Positions 43,056 through 51,326 of a stretch of 64,000 nt of DNA are shown here, in pieces (the stretch's first letter is position 1; every line of letters starts with the position of its first letter). This DNA comes from Streptomyces flaveolus. Its GTDB lineage: Bacteria > Actinomycetota > Actinomycetes > Streptomycetales > Streptomycetaceae. Position numbers and translations under genes: made by a program. The stretch is from positions 1 to 64,000 of the forward strand of contig NZ_JNWV01000018.1 of assembly GCF_000716535.1 (NCBI RefSeq), in the 5' to 3' direction. A model generated the notes under the pieces. The model saw nothing but the letters and a program-made list of their open reading frames with translations. It was not told the DNA's origin and searched no databases.

Positions 43056-43597
43056 GGCCTCGCGAGGACGCGGCGACGAGGGTGGAGCGCTGGGACGGCG
43101 CCCAAGTGTGCGACCGTGCCGACGACTTGGCTGCGCTGCTGACCGACACCGTGGCCTCGGGCGCCTCCGTCGGTTTCCTCGCTCCGCTCGGCCACGCGGC
43201 GGCGGTCGCCTGGTGGCGGCAGCGGGCGGAGGCCGCGGCGGCGGGCCTGCTCGCCGTCTGGGCGGCCCTGGACCGGGCGGACCGTGTGACCGGCACGGTC
43301 GGCCTGGCCTACCCCGACAAACCGAACAGCCGGCACCGCGCCGAGCTGGTCAAGCTGATGGTGCACCGCTCCGCGCGCGGACAGGGTCTCGGCCGCAGGC
43401 TCCTCACCACCGCCGAACAGGCGGCCGTGGCCGACGGCCGCACCCTGCTCCATCTCGACACCGAGACGGGCAGCCCCGCCGAGCACCTGTACCGCTCGGC
43501 CGGCTGGACCAGGGCCGGGACCATCCCCGACTACGCGGCGAGCCCGGCGGGCCTGTTGCGGCCGACGACGCTGTACTACAAGCGGCTCGCGGGGTGA
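43052..43597 (+). CDS. GNAT-family N-acetyltransferase
   Basis: A 181-residue acetyl-CoA-dependent acetyltransferase. Motif A, with the pyrophosphate loop, is LVKLMVHRSARGQGLGRRLL (R-x-x-G-x-G type). LYRSAGWTRAGTIPDY is the motif B region. The substrate could be a small molecule or protein N-terminus. ATG 43052 overlaps the XRE-cupin stop, so the regulator probably controls it. Confidence 0.88.
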   Translation: MRPREDAATRVERWDGAQVCDRADDLAALLTDTVASGASVGFLAPLGHAAAVAWWRQRAEAAAAGLLAVWAALDRADRVTGTVGLAYPDKPNSRHRAELVKLMVHRSARGQGLGRRLLTTAEQAAVADGRTLLHLDTETGSPAEHLYRSAGWTRAGTIPDYAASPAGLLRPTTLYYKRLAG

Positions 43598-43662
43598 CGG
43601 CTCGGAGGATGACGGCCGGCGGGTGACGGTCCGGAGGGTGACTGTCAGTGGCAGGAGCTACC

Positions 43663-44031
43663 GTGCGTGGCATGCCGGATGCACACGACGTACGCCGAAT
43701 CGCCTTGTCCCTGCCGGACACCACGGAGAAGATCGCCTGGAGCATGCCCACGTTCCGGGTCGCCGGGAAGATGTTCGCGACCCTCCCCGAGGACGAGACG
43801 TCCATCGCCGTGCGCTGCCCCAAGGAGGAGCGCGACGAACTGGTGCTGGCCGAGCCGGAGAAGTTCTGGATCGCCGACCACGAGGCACAGTTCGCCTGGG
43901 TGAGAGCGAGACTCGCCGCCCTGGAGGACGAGGACGAGCTGCGGGACATCCTGGCCGACTCCTGGCGCCAGGCCGCCCCGACGCGACTCCTCGACGTCCA
44001 TCCGGAGCTGGGGCGTCCGGCCGGGGACTGA
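43663..44031 (+). CDS. MmcQ/YjbR-family DNA-binding-like protein
   Basis: A 122-residue CyaY-like fold protein: VRRIALSLPDTTEKIAWSMP at the front, then FRVAGKMFATLPEDETSIAV and a C-terminal ADSWRQAAPTRLLDVHP. Members are annotated MmcQ/YjbR; their function is unclear. GTG 43663 has AGGAG five bases upstream; ATG 43672 is also possible. The 65-base gap before it contains short GGGTGAC/GGATGAC repeats. Confidence 0.85.
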   Translation: MRGMPDAHDVRRIALSLPDTTEKIAWSMPTFRVAGKMFATLPEDETSIAVRCPKEERDELVLAEPEKFWIADHEAQFAWVRARLAALEDEDELRDILADSWRQAAPTRLLDVHPELGRPAGD

Positions 44032-44172
44032 AAAGCCCGGCGGGCGCGGCCGGGGGGTGGCATGATCCCGCCTCGGTGGGCGGCGAGCGGCCACAGCACG
44101 GGCGGGAAGCGGTACGGACGGGGAACGGCACGGGCGGGGGGAACGGCCGGGTCGGGGAGGGGAACACTCGGG

Positions 44173-45465
44173 ATGACCGGTACGGACGCGCGGCGGGATG
44201 TCGCCGCCCAGGGTGTGCGGAAGGCGGCGGCCGACGCCCCGGCGGTCTGGTCGCGGGACTTCGCGCTCTTCTTCGTGGCCCGGGCCGTCGCCCGCCTCGG
44301 CGACACCATGCTGCCCGTCGCCCTCGCCGCGGGCCTGCTGGAACACGGGTACGGCGCGGGCGCGGTCGGCCTCGCCATGGCCTCCACGGCCGCCGCGTTC
44401 GCCGGGCTGGTCGTCTTCGGCGGGGTCATCGCCGACCGGTTCAGCACCCGCAGGCTGATGATCGGCGCCGACCTCGTCCGGCTCGGCACCCAGTCCGTCG
44501 CCGCCGGCCTGTTCTTCACCGGGCACGTGGTGCTGTGGCAGATCTGCGCCATCGGCGTCGTCAACGGCGTGGCCGGCGCGGTCTTCCAGCCCGGCGTGGC
44601 CAGCACCGTGCCCCGCCTCGCCACCGACATCCAGGGCGCCAACGGCGCCATCCGCATCGCCGAGTCCGCCGCCCAGCTCGCCGGTCCGGCCGTGGCCGGC
44701 GTCCTGGTGGGCCTCGCCTCGCCCGGCGGGGTCTTCGCCGCGCACGCCGCCACCTACGCGCTCAGCGCGCTGTGCCTGCTGCTCCTCCGGCTGCGCCCGC
44801 TCCCCGTCGCCGCCCGCGCCGCCACCGGCTCCGCCCTGCGCGCCTTCCGCGCCGATCTCGTCGACGGCTGGCGGGAGTTCCGCTCCCGCGCCTGGCTGTG
44901 GGGCGTGATCGCCGTCTGGTGCCTCTACATGATCGCCGTATGGGGCCCGACCGTGCCCCTGGTGGCCACCGAGGTGGTCCGGCACCACGGCGCGGGCGCC
45001 TACGGCCTGGTCAACTCGGCCCTCGGCGCGGGCACGGTGGTCGGCGGCCTGCTCGCCCTGCGGCTGCGCCCCCGCCGCATGCTCCGCGCGGGCGCCCTCT
45101 CCCTCTTCGCCTTCTTCGGCTTCCCGGCGACCGTCGGAGCGGGCCTCGGCGTACCGGCGATGGCGGCCGGGGCCGCGGTCGCGGGCGCCGGGATGTCGTT
45201 CTGGGGCGTGATGTGGGCGACCACCGTGCAGACCCAGGTCCCGGCCGACGTCCTCAACCGCATCCACGCCTACGACGTGGCCGGCTCCCTGGCCATGATG
45301 CCGGTCGGCCAGGCCCTCGCGGGCCCGGCGGCCGGATCCCTGGGCGCCGACCACGTCCTGCTGACCGCGGCGGTGGTGAGCCTCGCGGTGGCGGCCATCC
45401 TGCTGGCGATCCCCCCGATCCGCGACTTGACCCGAGCCGACGCGACGGCATCCACCGCGCCCTGA
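44173..45465 (+). CDS. MFS transporter (enterobactin-exporter-like drug efflux family)
   Basis: A 430-residue membrane protein with about 12 helices in two halves. The loop motif GGVIADRFSTRRLMIGADLVR (residues 77-97) is the MFS signature between helices 2 and 3. FQPGVASTVPRLATDIQGAN is characteristic of the EntS/MFS_3 exporter type. ATG 44173 is the best start, following AGGGGA about ten bases upstream; an in-frame ATG at 44062 adds a Gly/Arg-rich stretch. The exported compound is unknown. Confidence 0.85.
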   Translation: MTGTDARRDVAAQGVRKAAADAPAVWSRDFALFFVARAVARLGDTMLPVALAAGLLEHGYGAGAVGLAMASTAAAFAGLVVFGGVIADRFSTRRLMIGADLVRLGTQSVAAGLFFTGHVVLWQICAIGVVNGVAGAVFQPGVASTVPRLATDIQGANGAIRIAESAAQLAGPAVAGVLVGLASPGGVFAAHAATYALSALCLLLLRLRPLPVAARAATGSALRAFRADLVDGWREFRSRAWLWGVIAVWCLYMIAVWGPTVPLVATEVVRHHGAGAYGLVNSALGAGTVVGGLLALRLRPRRMLRAGALSLFAFFGFPATVGAGLGVPAMAAGAAVAGAGMSFWGVMWATTVQTQVPADVLNRIHAYDVAGSLAMMPVGQALAGPAAGSLGADHVLLTAAVVSLAVAAILLAIPPIRDLTRADATASTAP

Positions 45466-45510
45466 CCTGGGCGGCGTCGACGGCACCGCATCCGCAACAT
45501 CCCGGGGTGC

Positions 45511-45915
45511 GAGGGCCGAGCGTGATCCGGGGGGCCGGTGCCACCGTGCCGGGCCGTGCCTTGTGCGCGCGGGCGGGGGGTGACCTGATCCGGACGAGGG
45601 GACCGGCTCCGCGAGACGAGGGCCGAGTGTCGGGCGTGATGGCGCGCAAGGGCCGGGCGTGATCCGGGGAGCCGGTGCCGCTGTGCCGGGCCATGTCTTG
45701 TGCGCGCGGGCGGGGGGTGACCTGATCCGGACGAGGGGACCGGTTCCGGCAGACCCTGGTTACGAGGGTCGGGTGTGATCCCGGGCGACGGGACCACCTC
45801 CGCGAGACGGGGGCCGAGGGCTGGGCGTGATTCGGCGGGAGCCGGTGCCACCGTGCCGGGCCGTGCCTTGTGCGCGTGGGCGGGGGGACCTGATCCGGGG
45901 TGACGGGGCCGGCTC
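45511..45915. repeat. Three imperfect tandem repeats (about 137 and 168 bp) in a convergent gap
   Basis: A unit starting GGCCGGGCGTGATCCGG and containing GTGCCGGGCCGTGCCTTGTG, GGGCGGGGGG and CTGATCCGG occurs at about 45514, 45651 and 45818. The 541-base gap between the MFS gene (plus) and the transketolase genes (minus) is almost wholly made of it. It keeps frames open on the minus strand, but these read as low-complexity Pro/Arg and are not believed. Confidence 0.85.
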
Positions 45916-46006
45916 CGCCGGACCCTGGGCGGGGGAGCGTCGCCCATGACCTGGTTCGTGCGTGCCGGCATGACCCACTCCGCCGCCCCACCCGGAGGGC
46001 AGGCGC

Positions 46007-46930
46007 TCAGCCGCGTCCCGCCGTCACCCGCCCCGCATCCATGAAGTGGCCGATCCGCTCCCGCAAGGTCGCCGCGTCCAGACCATGGGCGGCCACATGT
46101 TCCTCGATCGTGCCGTAGCGGCGAAGTTCGCGGCGGGCGACGCCGAGGCCGAGGACCCGGTGCGGGACATCGGCCAGTGCCTCGGTCGCCGCGGCCGTCG
46201 ACGTCCCGGCCAGGTACGGCTCGACCAGCACGACGTCCGTGCCCGCCGCCTCCGTCGCCCGGCGCAGCCCGGCCGCGTCGAACGGTCGTACGGTCGTCGC
46301 GTACAGCACGGTCACGTCCAGGCCCTCCGTCGCCGTGAGGACCGCGTCCAGCATCGGGCCCACGGCGAGCACCACACCCGAGCGGCCCTTGCGGACCGTG
46401 ACGAAGTGCCGGCCGTCGATCACCCGGCCCTGCCGGTTGGACTGCACGGACAGCCGCACGTACACCCGGTCGTCGCCCGCCGCGGCCGCGTGGTGCAGCA
46501 GCGTCTCGGCCTCGTCCGGGTGCCCGGGCACATGTACGGTCCAGCCGTCCAGCGTGTCGAGGAGGGCCACGTCGCCGGGGGCCATGTGGGTGAAGCCGCC
46601 GGCCGGCCAGTCGAAGGAGGCGGCGGCACTCACCAGCACCGCGCCCGTGTCCTGATGCCCCAGATCCAGCTTGACCTGCTCGAACGGCCGCTCCACGAGG
46701 AAGCTGGCGAAGGTGTGCACGATCGGCCGAAGCCCGGTGAGCGCCAGCCCCGCCGCCGTGCCGACCAGCAACTGTTCACGGATGCCGACGTTGATCACCC
46801 GGTCGGGGTGCCGGCGTTCGGCCTCGCGGAACCCGTCCCGGCCGATCTCGGCGAGGACGACCGCGACCCGGGGGTCCTCGTCCAGCAGCCGGGAGACGAC
46901 GGGGGCGAAACGGTCACGCATGGTGTCCAT
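46007..46930 (-). CDS. Transketolase-like C-terminal subunit
   Basis: A 307-residue protein holding the pyrimidine-binding and C-terminal domains of a split transketolase. The TPP-activating glutamate is in VINVGIREQLLVGTAAG. HTFASFLVERPFEQVKLDL and VEPYLAGTS are typical. ATG 46930 is 22 bases after the stop of the N-terminal subunit gene. Together they would transfer two-carbon ketol groups, perhaps in a special sugar pathway rather than the main pentose phosphate pathway. Confidence 0.88.
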   Translation of the reverse strand: MDTMRDRFAPVVSRLLDEDPRVAVVLAEIGRDGFREAERRHPDRVINVGIREQLLVGTAAGLALTGLRPIVHTFASFLVERPFEQVKLDLGHQDTGAVLVSAAASFDWPAGGFTHMAPGDVALLDTLDGWTVHVPGHPDEAETLLHHAAAAGDDRVYVRLSVQSNRQGRVIDGRHFVTVRKGRSGVVLAVGPMLDAVLTATEGLDVTVLYATTVRPFDAAGLRRATEAAGTDVVLVEPYLAGTSTAAATEALADVPHRVLGLGVARRELRRYGTIEEHVAAHGLDAATLRERIGHFMDAGRVTAGRG

Positions 46931-46952
46931 CGAAAAGACCCTTTCCGGGAAG

Positions 46953-47660
46953 TCAGGCGTTCTTCGGCCCGACGCGGGCCACGACGACATGCGGCCGGCC
47001 GGGATGCGGAGCGGTGAACGCGGCGTACAGCGCCTCGTGGTCGCGCCCGTCGACGGTCACCGCGGACCAGCCCGCGGCCTTGAACCGGGCGGCGATACCG
47101 CCGGGCAGCGCGTGGCTGGCGGAGGAGTTGTCGATCACGACGGTGTGCAGCCGGTCCAGCCCGGCGGGGCCCGCGAAGGCGATCGCCTCGTGGTTGCTGC
47201 CCTCGTCCAGCTCGGCGTCCCCGATCAGCACCCAGACCGCCGGCTCGGGCCGGCCCTGTGCCCGCAGGCCCAGCGCGGTGCCCACGGCGATCGGCAGCCC
47301 GTGCCCGAGCGATCCGCTGCCGATCTCGGCCCCCGGCACCAGCACCCGGTCCGGGTGGTGTCCGAGCGGGGAGTCGTAGGAGCCGAAGCCGGGCAGCCAC
47401 TCGACGGGCAGGAACCCCTTCGCGGCCAGCACGGCGTAGTACGCCATGGGCCCGTGTCCCTTGCTCAGCAGGAAGCGGTCCCGGGCCGGGTCGTCCCGCC
47501 GCTCCGGAGTGACCCGGAGCACCCGGTCGTAGAGCACCCACAGCGCGTCGAGTGTCGAGGTGGCGGCCGGTCCGTGCTTCTCGTCGCCGGTCATCAGCCC
47601 CATGAGCCGGGGCAGGTCGTCGTAGCCGTACGTACGGCTCTGGTCCGTTGCGAGCGTCAT
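46953..47660 (-). CDS. Transketolase-like N-terminal (TPP-binding) subunit
   Basis: A 235-residue thiamine-diphosphate-binding half-transketolase. The TPP/Mg motif is LIGDAELDEGSNHEAIAFA. LLSKGHGPMAYYAVLAAKG and GSLGHGLPIAVG are further family marks. The first gene of a two-gene operon, it starts at ATG 47660. It probably lacks a 5' leader because its promoter ends seven bases before the ATG. Confidence 0.9.
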   Translation of the reverse strand: MTLATDQSRTYGYDDLPRLMGLMTGDEKHGPAATSTLDALWVLYDRVLRVTPERRDDPARDRFLLSKGHGPMAYYAVLAAKGFLPVEWLPGFGSYDSPLGHHPDRVLVPGAEIGSGSLGHGLPIAVGTALGLRAQGRPEPAVWVLIGDAELDEGSNHEAIAFAGPAGLDRLHTVVIDNSSASHALPGGIAARFKAAGWSAVTVDGRDHEALYAAFTAPHPGRPHVVVARVGPKNA

Positions 47661-47667
47661 GCCGACG

Positions 47668-47698
47668 ATCGTGCAACCTCAACCAAAGTCGAGGTCAA
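47668..47698 (-). promoter_or_regulatory. MerR/SoxR-like promoter with 19-bp spacer, leaderless
   Basis: On the minus strand TTGACC (47698-47693) and CACGAT (47673-47668) are 19 bp apart. The spacer is filled by an inverted repeat (ACCTCAAC-CAAA-GTCGAGGT, 47676-47695, one mismatch in 8-bp arms). Stretched spacers carrying a dyad are typical of MerR-family-activated promoters. The predicted start is the ATG itself. Confidence 0.65.
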
Positions 47699-47785
47699 CA
47701 GGAAAAGGGGCGCGCGACCACCGACCCGAGTGCGGTATTGTTTCCCTGCGCGTTCGGCCGGGGGAAACCCCAGGTCAGACGGCAC

Positions 47786-47859
<74 letters not shown>

Positions 47860-47877
47860 CTTGTGAGAGTCGCCGGT

Positions 47878-47913
47878 GAGGGCCGGTTCCGGAGACATCC
47901 GGAACCGGCCCTC
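47878..47913 (+). terminator. 16-bp perfect hairpin terminator after tRNA-Pro
   Basis: GAGGGCCGGTTCCGGA (47878-47893) pairs perfectly with 47898-47913 across loop GACA, 18 bases after the tRNA. The next 249 bases, to the stop of the NUDIX gene, contain only short inverted repeats and no supported gene. Confidence 0.9.
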
Positions 47914-48162
47914 GATCGTGTCGAACGGTCCGCCTTTCGACCTTGCCGGCATGCGCGGCGACGCGGCGTTCCGGGTGGCGGTCACCGCCTCGGCGGCCAC
48001 CTGGTCCGCGCTCCGCCCCTCGAACGGTCCCGGGAAATCCGCTGCATTTCCTGGGGCGGCCGCACTCTCACCTCGTGACGGCCGCCGTGGAAGTCCGCTT
48101 TCCCGGGAATTATGGAGTAGCCGCTTCCTCTTCCCGTGCGGCGGGGCGTTGCTGACGGCCGG

Positions 48163-48699
48163 TCACAAGGCCAGCCCCACGTGCGCCAGCGCCTGCTTCA
48201 GCAGGACCCCGTGTCCGCCCGGCATCTCGTTCTGCACCGCCGGGGAGGCGGCCTCCTGGGGGCTGAACCAGACGAGGTCCAGCGCGTCCTGGCGGGGCCG
48301 GCAGTCGCCGGTCACCGGCACGACGTAGGCCAGGGACACCGCGTGCTGACGCGGGTCGTGATACGGCGTGATGCCCGCCGTCGGGAAGTACTCCGCGACC
48401 GTGAACGGCTGGAGCGAGGCCGGGACGCGCGGCAGGGCGACCGGACCGAGGTCCTTCTCCAAGTGGCGCAGCAGCGCGTCGCGGACCCGCTCGTGGTGCA
48501 GCACCCGGCCGGAGACCAGGGTCCGGCTGACCGTGCCGTCGGGGCCGATGCGCAGCAGCAGTCCGATGCTGGTGACTTCACCGCTGTCGTCCACGCGCAC
48601 GGGCACGGCTTCGACGTACAGGATCGGCATCCGGGCCCTGGCCATCTCCAGCTCGTCCGTGGTCAGCCAGCCGGGCGTGGTTTCGGTCATGTCAGACAT
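48163..48699 (-). CDS. NUDIX-fold hydrolase family protein (DUF4916-like)
   Basis: A 178-residue protein with the NUDIX beta-alpha core: VEAVPVRVDDSGEVTSIGLL, then the region RVLHHERVRDALLRHLEKDLG where the NUDIX helix should be. The canonical GX5EX7REUXEEXGU box is degenerate: GRVLHHERVRDALLRHLEKDLG keeps R, E and the final EKDLG but lacks the RE-UXEE core. Catalysis is therefore uncertain. ATG 48699 lies seven bases after the amidohydrolase stop, so it is the last gene of a four-gene operon. Confidence 0.72.
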   Translation of the reverse strand: MSDMTETTPGWLTTDELEMARARMPILYVEAVPVRVDDSGEVTSIGLLLRIGPDGTVSRTLVSGRVLHHERVRDALLRHLEKDLGPVALPRVPASLQPFTVAEYFPTAGITPYHDPRQHAVSLAYVVPVTGDCRPRQDALDLVWFSPQEAASPAVQNEMPGGHGVLLKQALAHVGLAL

Positions 48700-48706
48700 T
48701 GCTTGA

Positions 48707-49882
48707 TCATACTTTCCGGGTGGGGCGCCCGCTGGAATCGCGGGCCGGTTCGGATACGGACGGTCCGTACAGTCGGCGGGCGTTGTCGCGGCCCGTCCAG
48801 GATGCGATCCGCAGGGCGTCGGCAAGGCTCAACTCGTCGGCGTCCACGCGTTCTTGCAGCAGATCGGCGAGACCCTGCCGGAAGCACAGGGCACCCAGGT
48901 GGTGGAACTCGGCCACACCATAGGCGTCGGAGCTGTACAGCAGTTTGCGGAACGGAGTGATCTCCAGCGCCTCCTCCAGTACCGCCCGGCAGCGGGCCGG
49001 GCCGGTGTAGTGCAGGGCGAGTCCGACGTCCAGGTACACCTGCTCGAACACCGCGGCCAGATAGGCGGCCTGGCGGTGGTACGGCCAGCAGTGCAGCAGC
49101 AGCACCGGGATCGTGCCGGCGGTCCGGTGCAGCCAGTCGGTGAGCAGGGCGGGGTCCGCGCGGTGCAGCCGTACGTCCGCGTCGCCGAAGCCGGTGTGCA
49201 GTTGCAGCGGCAGTCCCAGTTCGACGGCGGTCCACAGCACGTGCCGGACCAGGACCGGGTCCGTGAGGCGTCCGCCCCGTGCCAGCCAGTGCCGGGCGGC
49301 CTCCGTCACCTCGGCCTCCGCCGGGCGCTCCGGGTCCAGGGCGAACCCCGTGCGGTAGGCCGCGACCGACTTCACCGCCACCACGTCCGGCCGCCGTACG
49401 GCCTCCTCGGCGGCGGCGCGGAACACGGCCGCGTACTCGCCCGCATCCACGCCCCGTGCCGCCACCGACTCGGCGACCTGCTCCAGCCGTACGACCTCGC
49501 GGGCGGCCGAGCCGGACGCCGCCGCCAGCTCGGCGGGGGTGGTGACCGGGTGCGGGGCGTAGCCGGTGTCCACGCAGAACACCCCGGCTCCGGCCGCCGT
49601 CAGGAAGCGGCGGTTGACCTCCCGCCAGCCGAGCTGCGCGCGCCGGGCCACGTAGTCGGCGGGCGGCGCGTGCCGGGGGAGGTCCAGCAGGGGAGCGCAG
49701 TGGCGGCGTACGGCCAGGCCGACGGGGCTGTCGAAGGGCGAGACGCCCGGCCAGGCCGCGCCCTCGGTGATCAGGGACGCGAACTCCGTGCCGCTCAGGT
49801 CGGCCGTGACCGCGCCGTGGCAGTGGTGGTCGACGAGCGGCAGCGCGGCGAGGGCCTCGTGGACCGGTCCGGAGGCGGCCAT
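48707..49882 (-). CDS. Amidohydrolase (FluG N-terminal-like)
   Basis: A 391-residue TIM-barrel amidohydrolase. Metal-binding motifs are LVDHHCHG near residue 18, LQLHTGFGD and LLLHCWPYHRQAAYLAAVF, and the final Asp is in LLYSSDAYG. Such proteins form the first half of fungal FluG, with a glutamine-synthetase-like half behind it. Here the GS-like gene lies directly upstream: its stop and this ATG (49882) are one base apart. Possible activity is hydrolysis of a gamma-glutamyl or related amide, but the substrate is unknown. Confidence 0.82.
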   Translation of the reverse strand: MAASGPVHEALAALPLVDHHCHGAVTADLSGTEFASLITEGAAWPGVSPFDSPVGLAVRRHCAPLLDLPRHAPPADYVARRAQLGWREVNRRFLTAAGAGVFCVDTGYAPHPVTTPAELAAASGSAAREVVRLEQVAESVAARGVDAGEYAAVFRAAAEEAVRRPDVVAVKSVAAYRTGFALDPERPAEAEVTEAARHWLARGGRLTDPVLVRHVLWTAVELGLPLQLHTGFGDADVRLHRADPALLTDWLHRTAGTIPVLLLHCWPYHRQAAYLAAVFEQVYLDVGLALHYTGPARCRAVLEEALEITPFRKLLYSSDAYGVAEFHHLGALCFRQGLADLLQERVDADELSLADALRIASWTGRDNARRLYGPSVSEPARDSSGRPTRKV

Positions 49883-49883
49883 C

Positions 49884-51287
49884 TCAGTACGCCCAGCGGT
49901 AGGCCGCCGCCACCTGGTCGGGGCCGAGCCCCTCGACGGCCGCCGCCTCGCCGAGCCGTACGGCGATCACCGCGTCCGCGAGGACCGGGCCGAGCGCGGC
50001 CCGCGGCACCGGGTCCGCGCGGAACTCCTCGACCGCCTCCGGCAGCGACCGCGGCAGCCGCCGTACGCCCAGGGCCGCCGCCTCGTCGGCGCCGAAGCGG
50101 GCCGGATCGCCGGTGATCTCGTCGGGCAGGGCGCGGGACGCCGTGACGCCGTCGAGTCCCGCGGCGATCACGCAGCCGAGGGCCAGATACGGATTGGCGG
50201 CCAGGTCGACCGGTTTGACCTCCATGTTGGCGTCCTGGTCGTGGCGGCCCGCCGTGCCCGTGATCATCCGCAGGGCGGCCTCCCGGGTCTCGCGGCCCCA
50301 GGCGGTGAAGACCCCGGCCCACTGGGAGGGCTTCAGCCGGAGATAGCTGGCCGGGCTGGGGGCGGTGACCGCCGTCAGGGCCGGGAGGTGGGCGAGGACC
50401 CCGGCCGCGAAGGACTCCGCCTCGGCCGTCATGCCGTACCGGCGCTCGCCGCCGGCGTGCAGGTTCACGCCGTCGCGCCAGCAGGACAGGTGCAGATGGC
50501 CGCCGTTGCCGACGCCCTCGGCGGACACCGCGGGCGCGAACGAGACCCGCAGGCCGTGCCGCTGGGCCACCGCCCGGATCGTCTGGCGGACCAGCACACT
50601 GAGGTCGGCCGCCGTCACCGGATCCCGGGCGCCCACCGAGATCTCGAACTGTCCGGGCGCGTACTCGGGGTGCAGCTGGTCGACGTCCACGCCCTGCGCG
50701 GCGCACGCGGCCAGCAGATCGGCGGTGTAGTCGCTCAGGCCGACCTGCCGGATCGCGCCGTACGCCGGGCCGGAGACGGCCGGTACGAACTCCCCGGCGG
50801 GCGCCGAGCCCAGCCCGACGGACCACTCGATCTCGATCGCCGCCTTGAAGGCGAGGCCGTGCCGTTCGGCGGCGTCCGTGACGGTCCGGCGCAGGAACGT
50901 CCGGGCACAGCCGGGGTGCCGGGCGCCCTCCTGGGTGATCCGGTCCACCGGCGCCCACGCCCAGCCGGGCTGGCCGGCGAGCGGCACCAGCCGGTCCAGG
51001 TCCGGGTAGAGCCTGAGGTCGCCGTCGGGGGAGCCGAGCGCGTCGGTGGTGACGATCGAGTCGTCGGCGAGAAAGGTGTCGAACACCGGGGACATGCCGA
51101 CGCCCCAGGACACGGCCGCCTCCAGCCGCGCCGTGGGGATCGTCTTCACCCGGCCGACGCCCGCGGTGTCCACGTACGCCAGCACGACGCCGTGCACGCC
51201 CCGCGCGGTCAGGTCGGCGGTGAGACCGGCGACCCGGCGCAGGTCTCCGGGACGGCCGCCGGGCACGGGGTCGGCAAAAGTCGTCAT
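49884..51287 (-). CDS. Glutamine-synthetase-family protein (gamma-glutamyl amide ligase-like)
   Basis: A 467-residue GS-fold protein. Glutamate/metal residues are seen in IEIEWSVG and APGQFEISVG. The ATP/metal loop is NGGHLHLSCW, and the C-terminal ANMEVKPVDLAANPYLALG is the GS closing motif. The adenylylation-loop tyrosine region of GlnA is absent. It probably ligates glutamate to an amine other than ammonia, as GlnA-like paralogues of Streptomyces do (family knowledge). ATG 51287 follows GAGGACG, 39 bases after the methyltransferase gene. Confidence 0.85.
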   Translation of the reverse strand: MTTFADPVPGGRPGDLRRVAGLTADLTARGVHGVVLAYVDTAGVGRVKTIPTARLEAAVSWGVGMSPVFDTFLADDSIVTTDALGSPDGDLRLYPDLDRLVPLAGQPGWAWAPVDRITQEGARHPGCARTFLRRTVTDAAERHGLAFKAAIEIEWSVGLGSAPAGEFVPAVSGPAYGAIRQVGLSDYTADLLAACAAQGVDVDQLHPEYAPGQFEISVGARDPVTAADLSVLVRQTIRAVAQRHGLRVSFAPAVSAEGVGNGGHLHLSCWRDGVNLHAGGERRYGMTAEAESFAAGVLAHLPALTAVTAPSPASYLRLKPSQWAGVFTAWGRETREAALRMITGTAGRHDQDANMEVKPVDLAANPYLALGCVIAAGLDGVTASRALPDEITGDPARFGADEAAALGVRRLPRSLPEAVEEFRADPVPRAALGPVLADAVIAVRLGEAAAVEGLGPDQVAAAYRWAY

Positions 51288-51326
51288 ACGTCCTCCTCGG
51301 CGGGCCCGGCCCGCGCGCGGCCGGGG

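Noticed and set aside
45254..45991. Long minus-strand frames with repeated Pro/Arg segments
   Set aside because: They arise from the GC-rich imperfect DNA repeat and the shadow of the MFS gene; no start with a ribosome site and no family resemblance.
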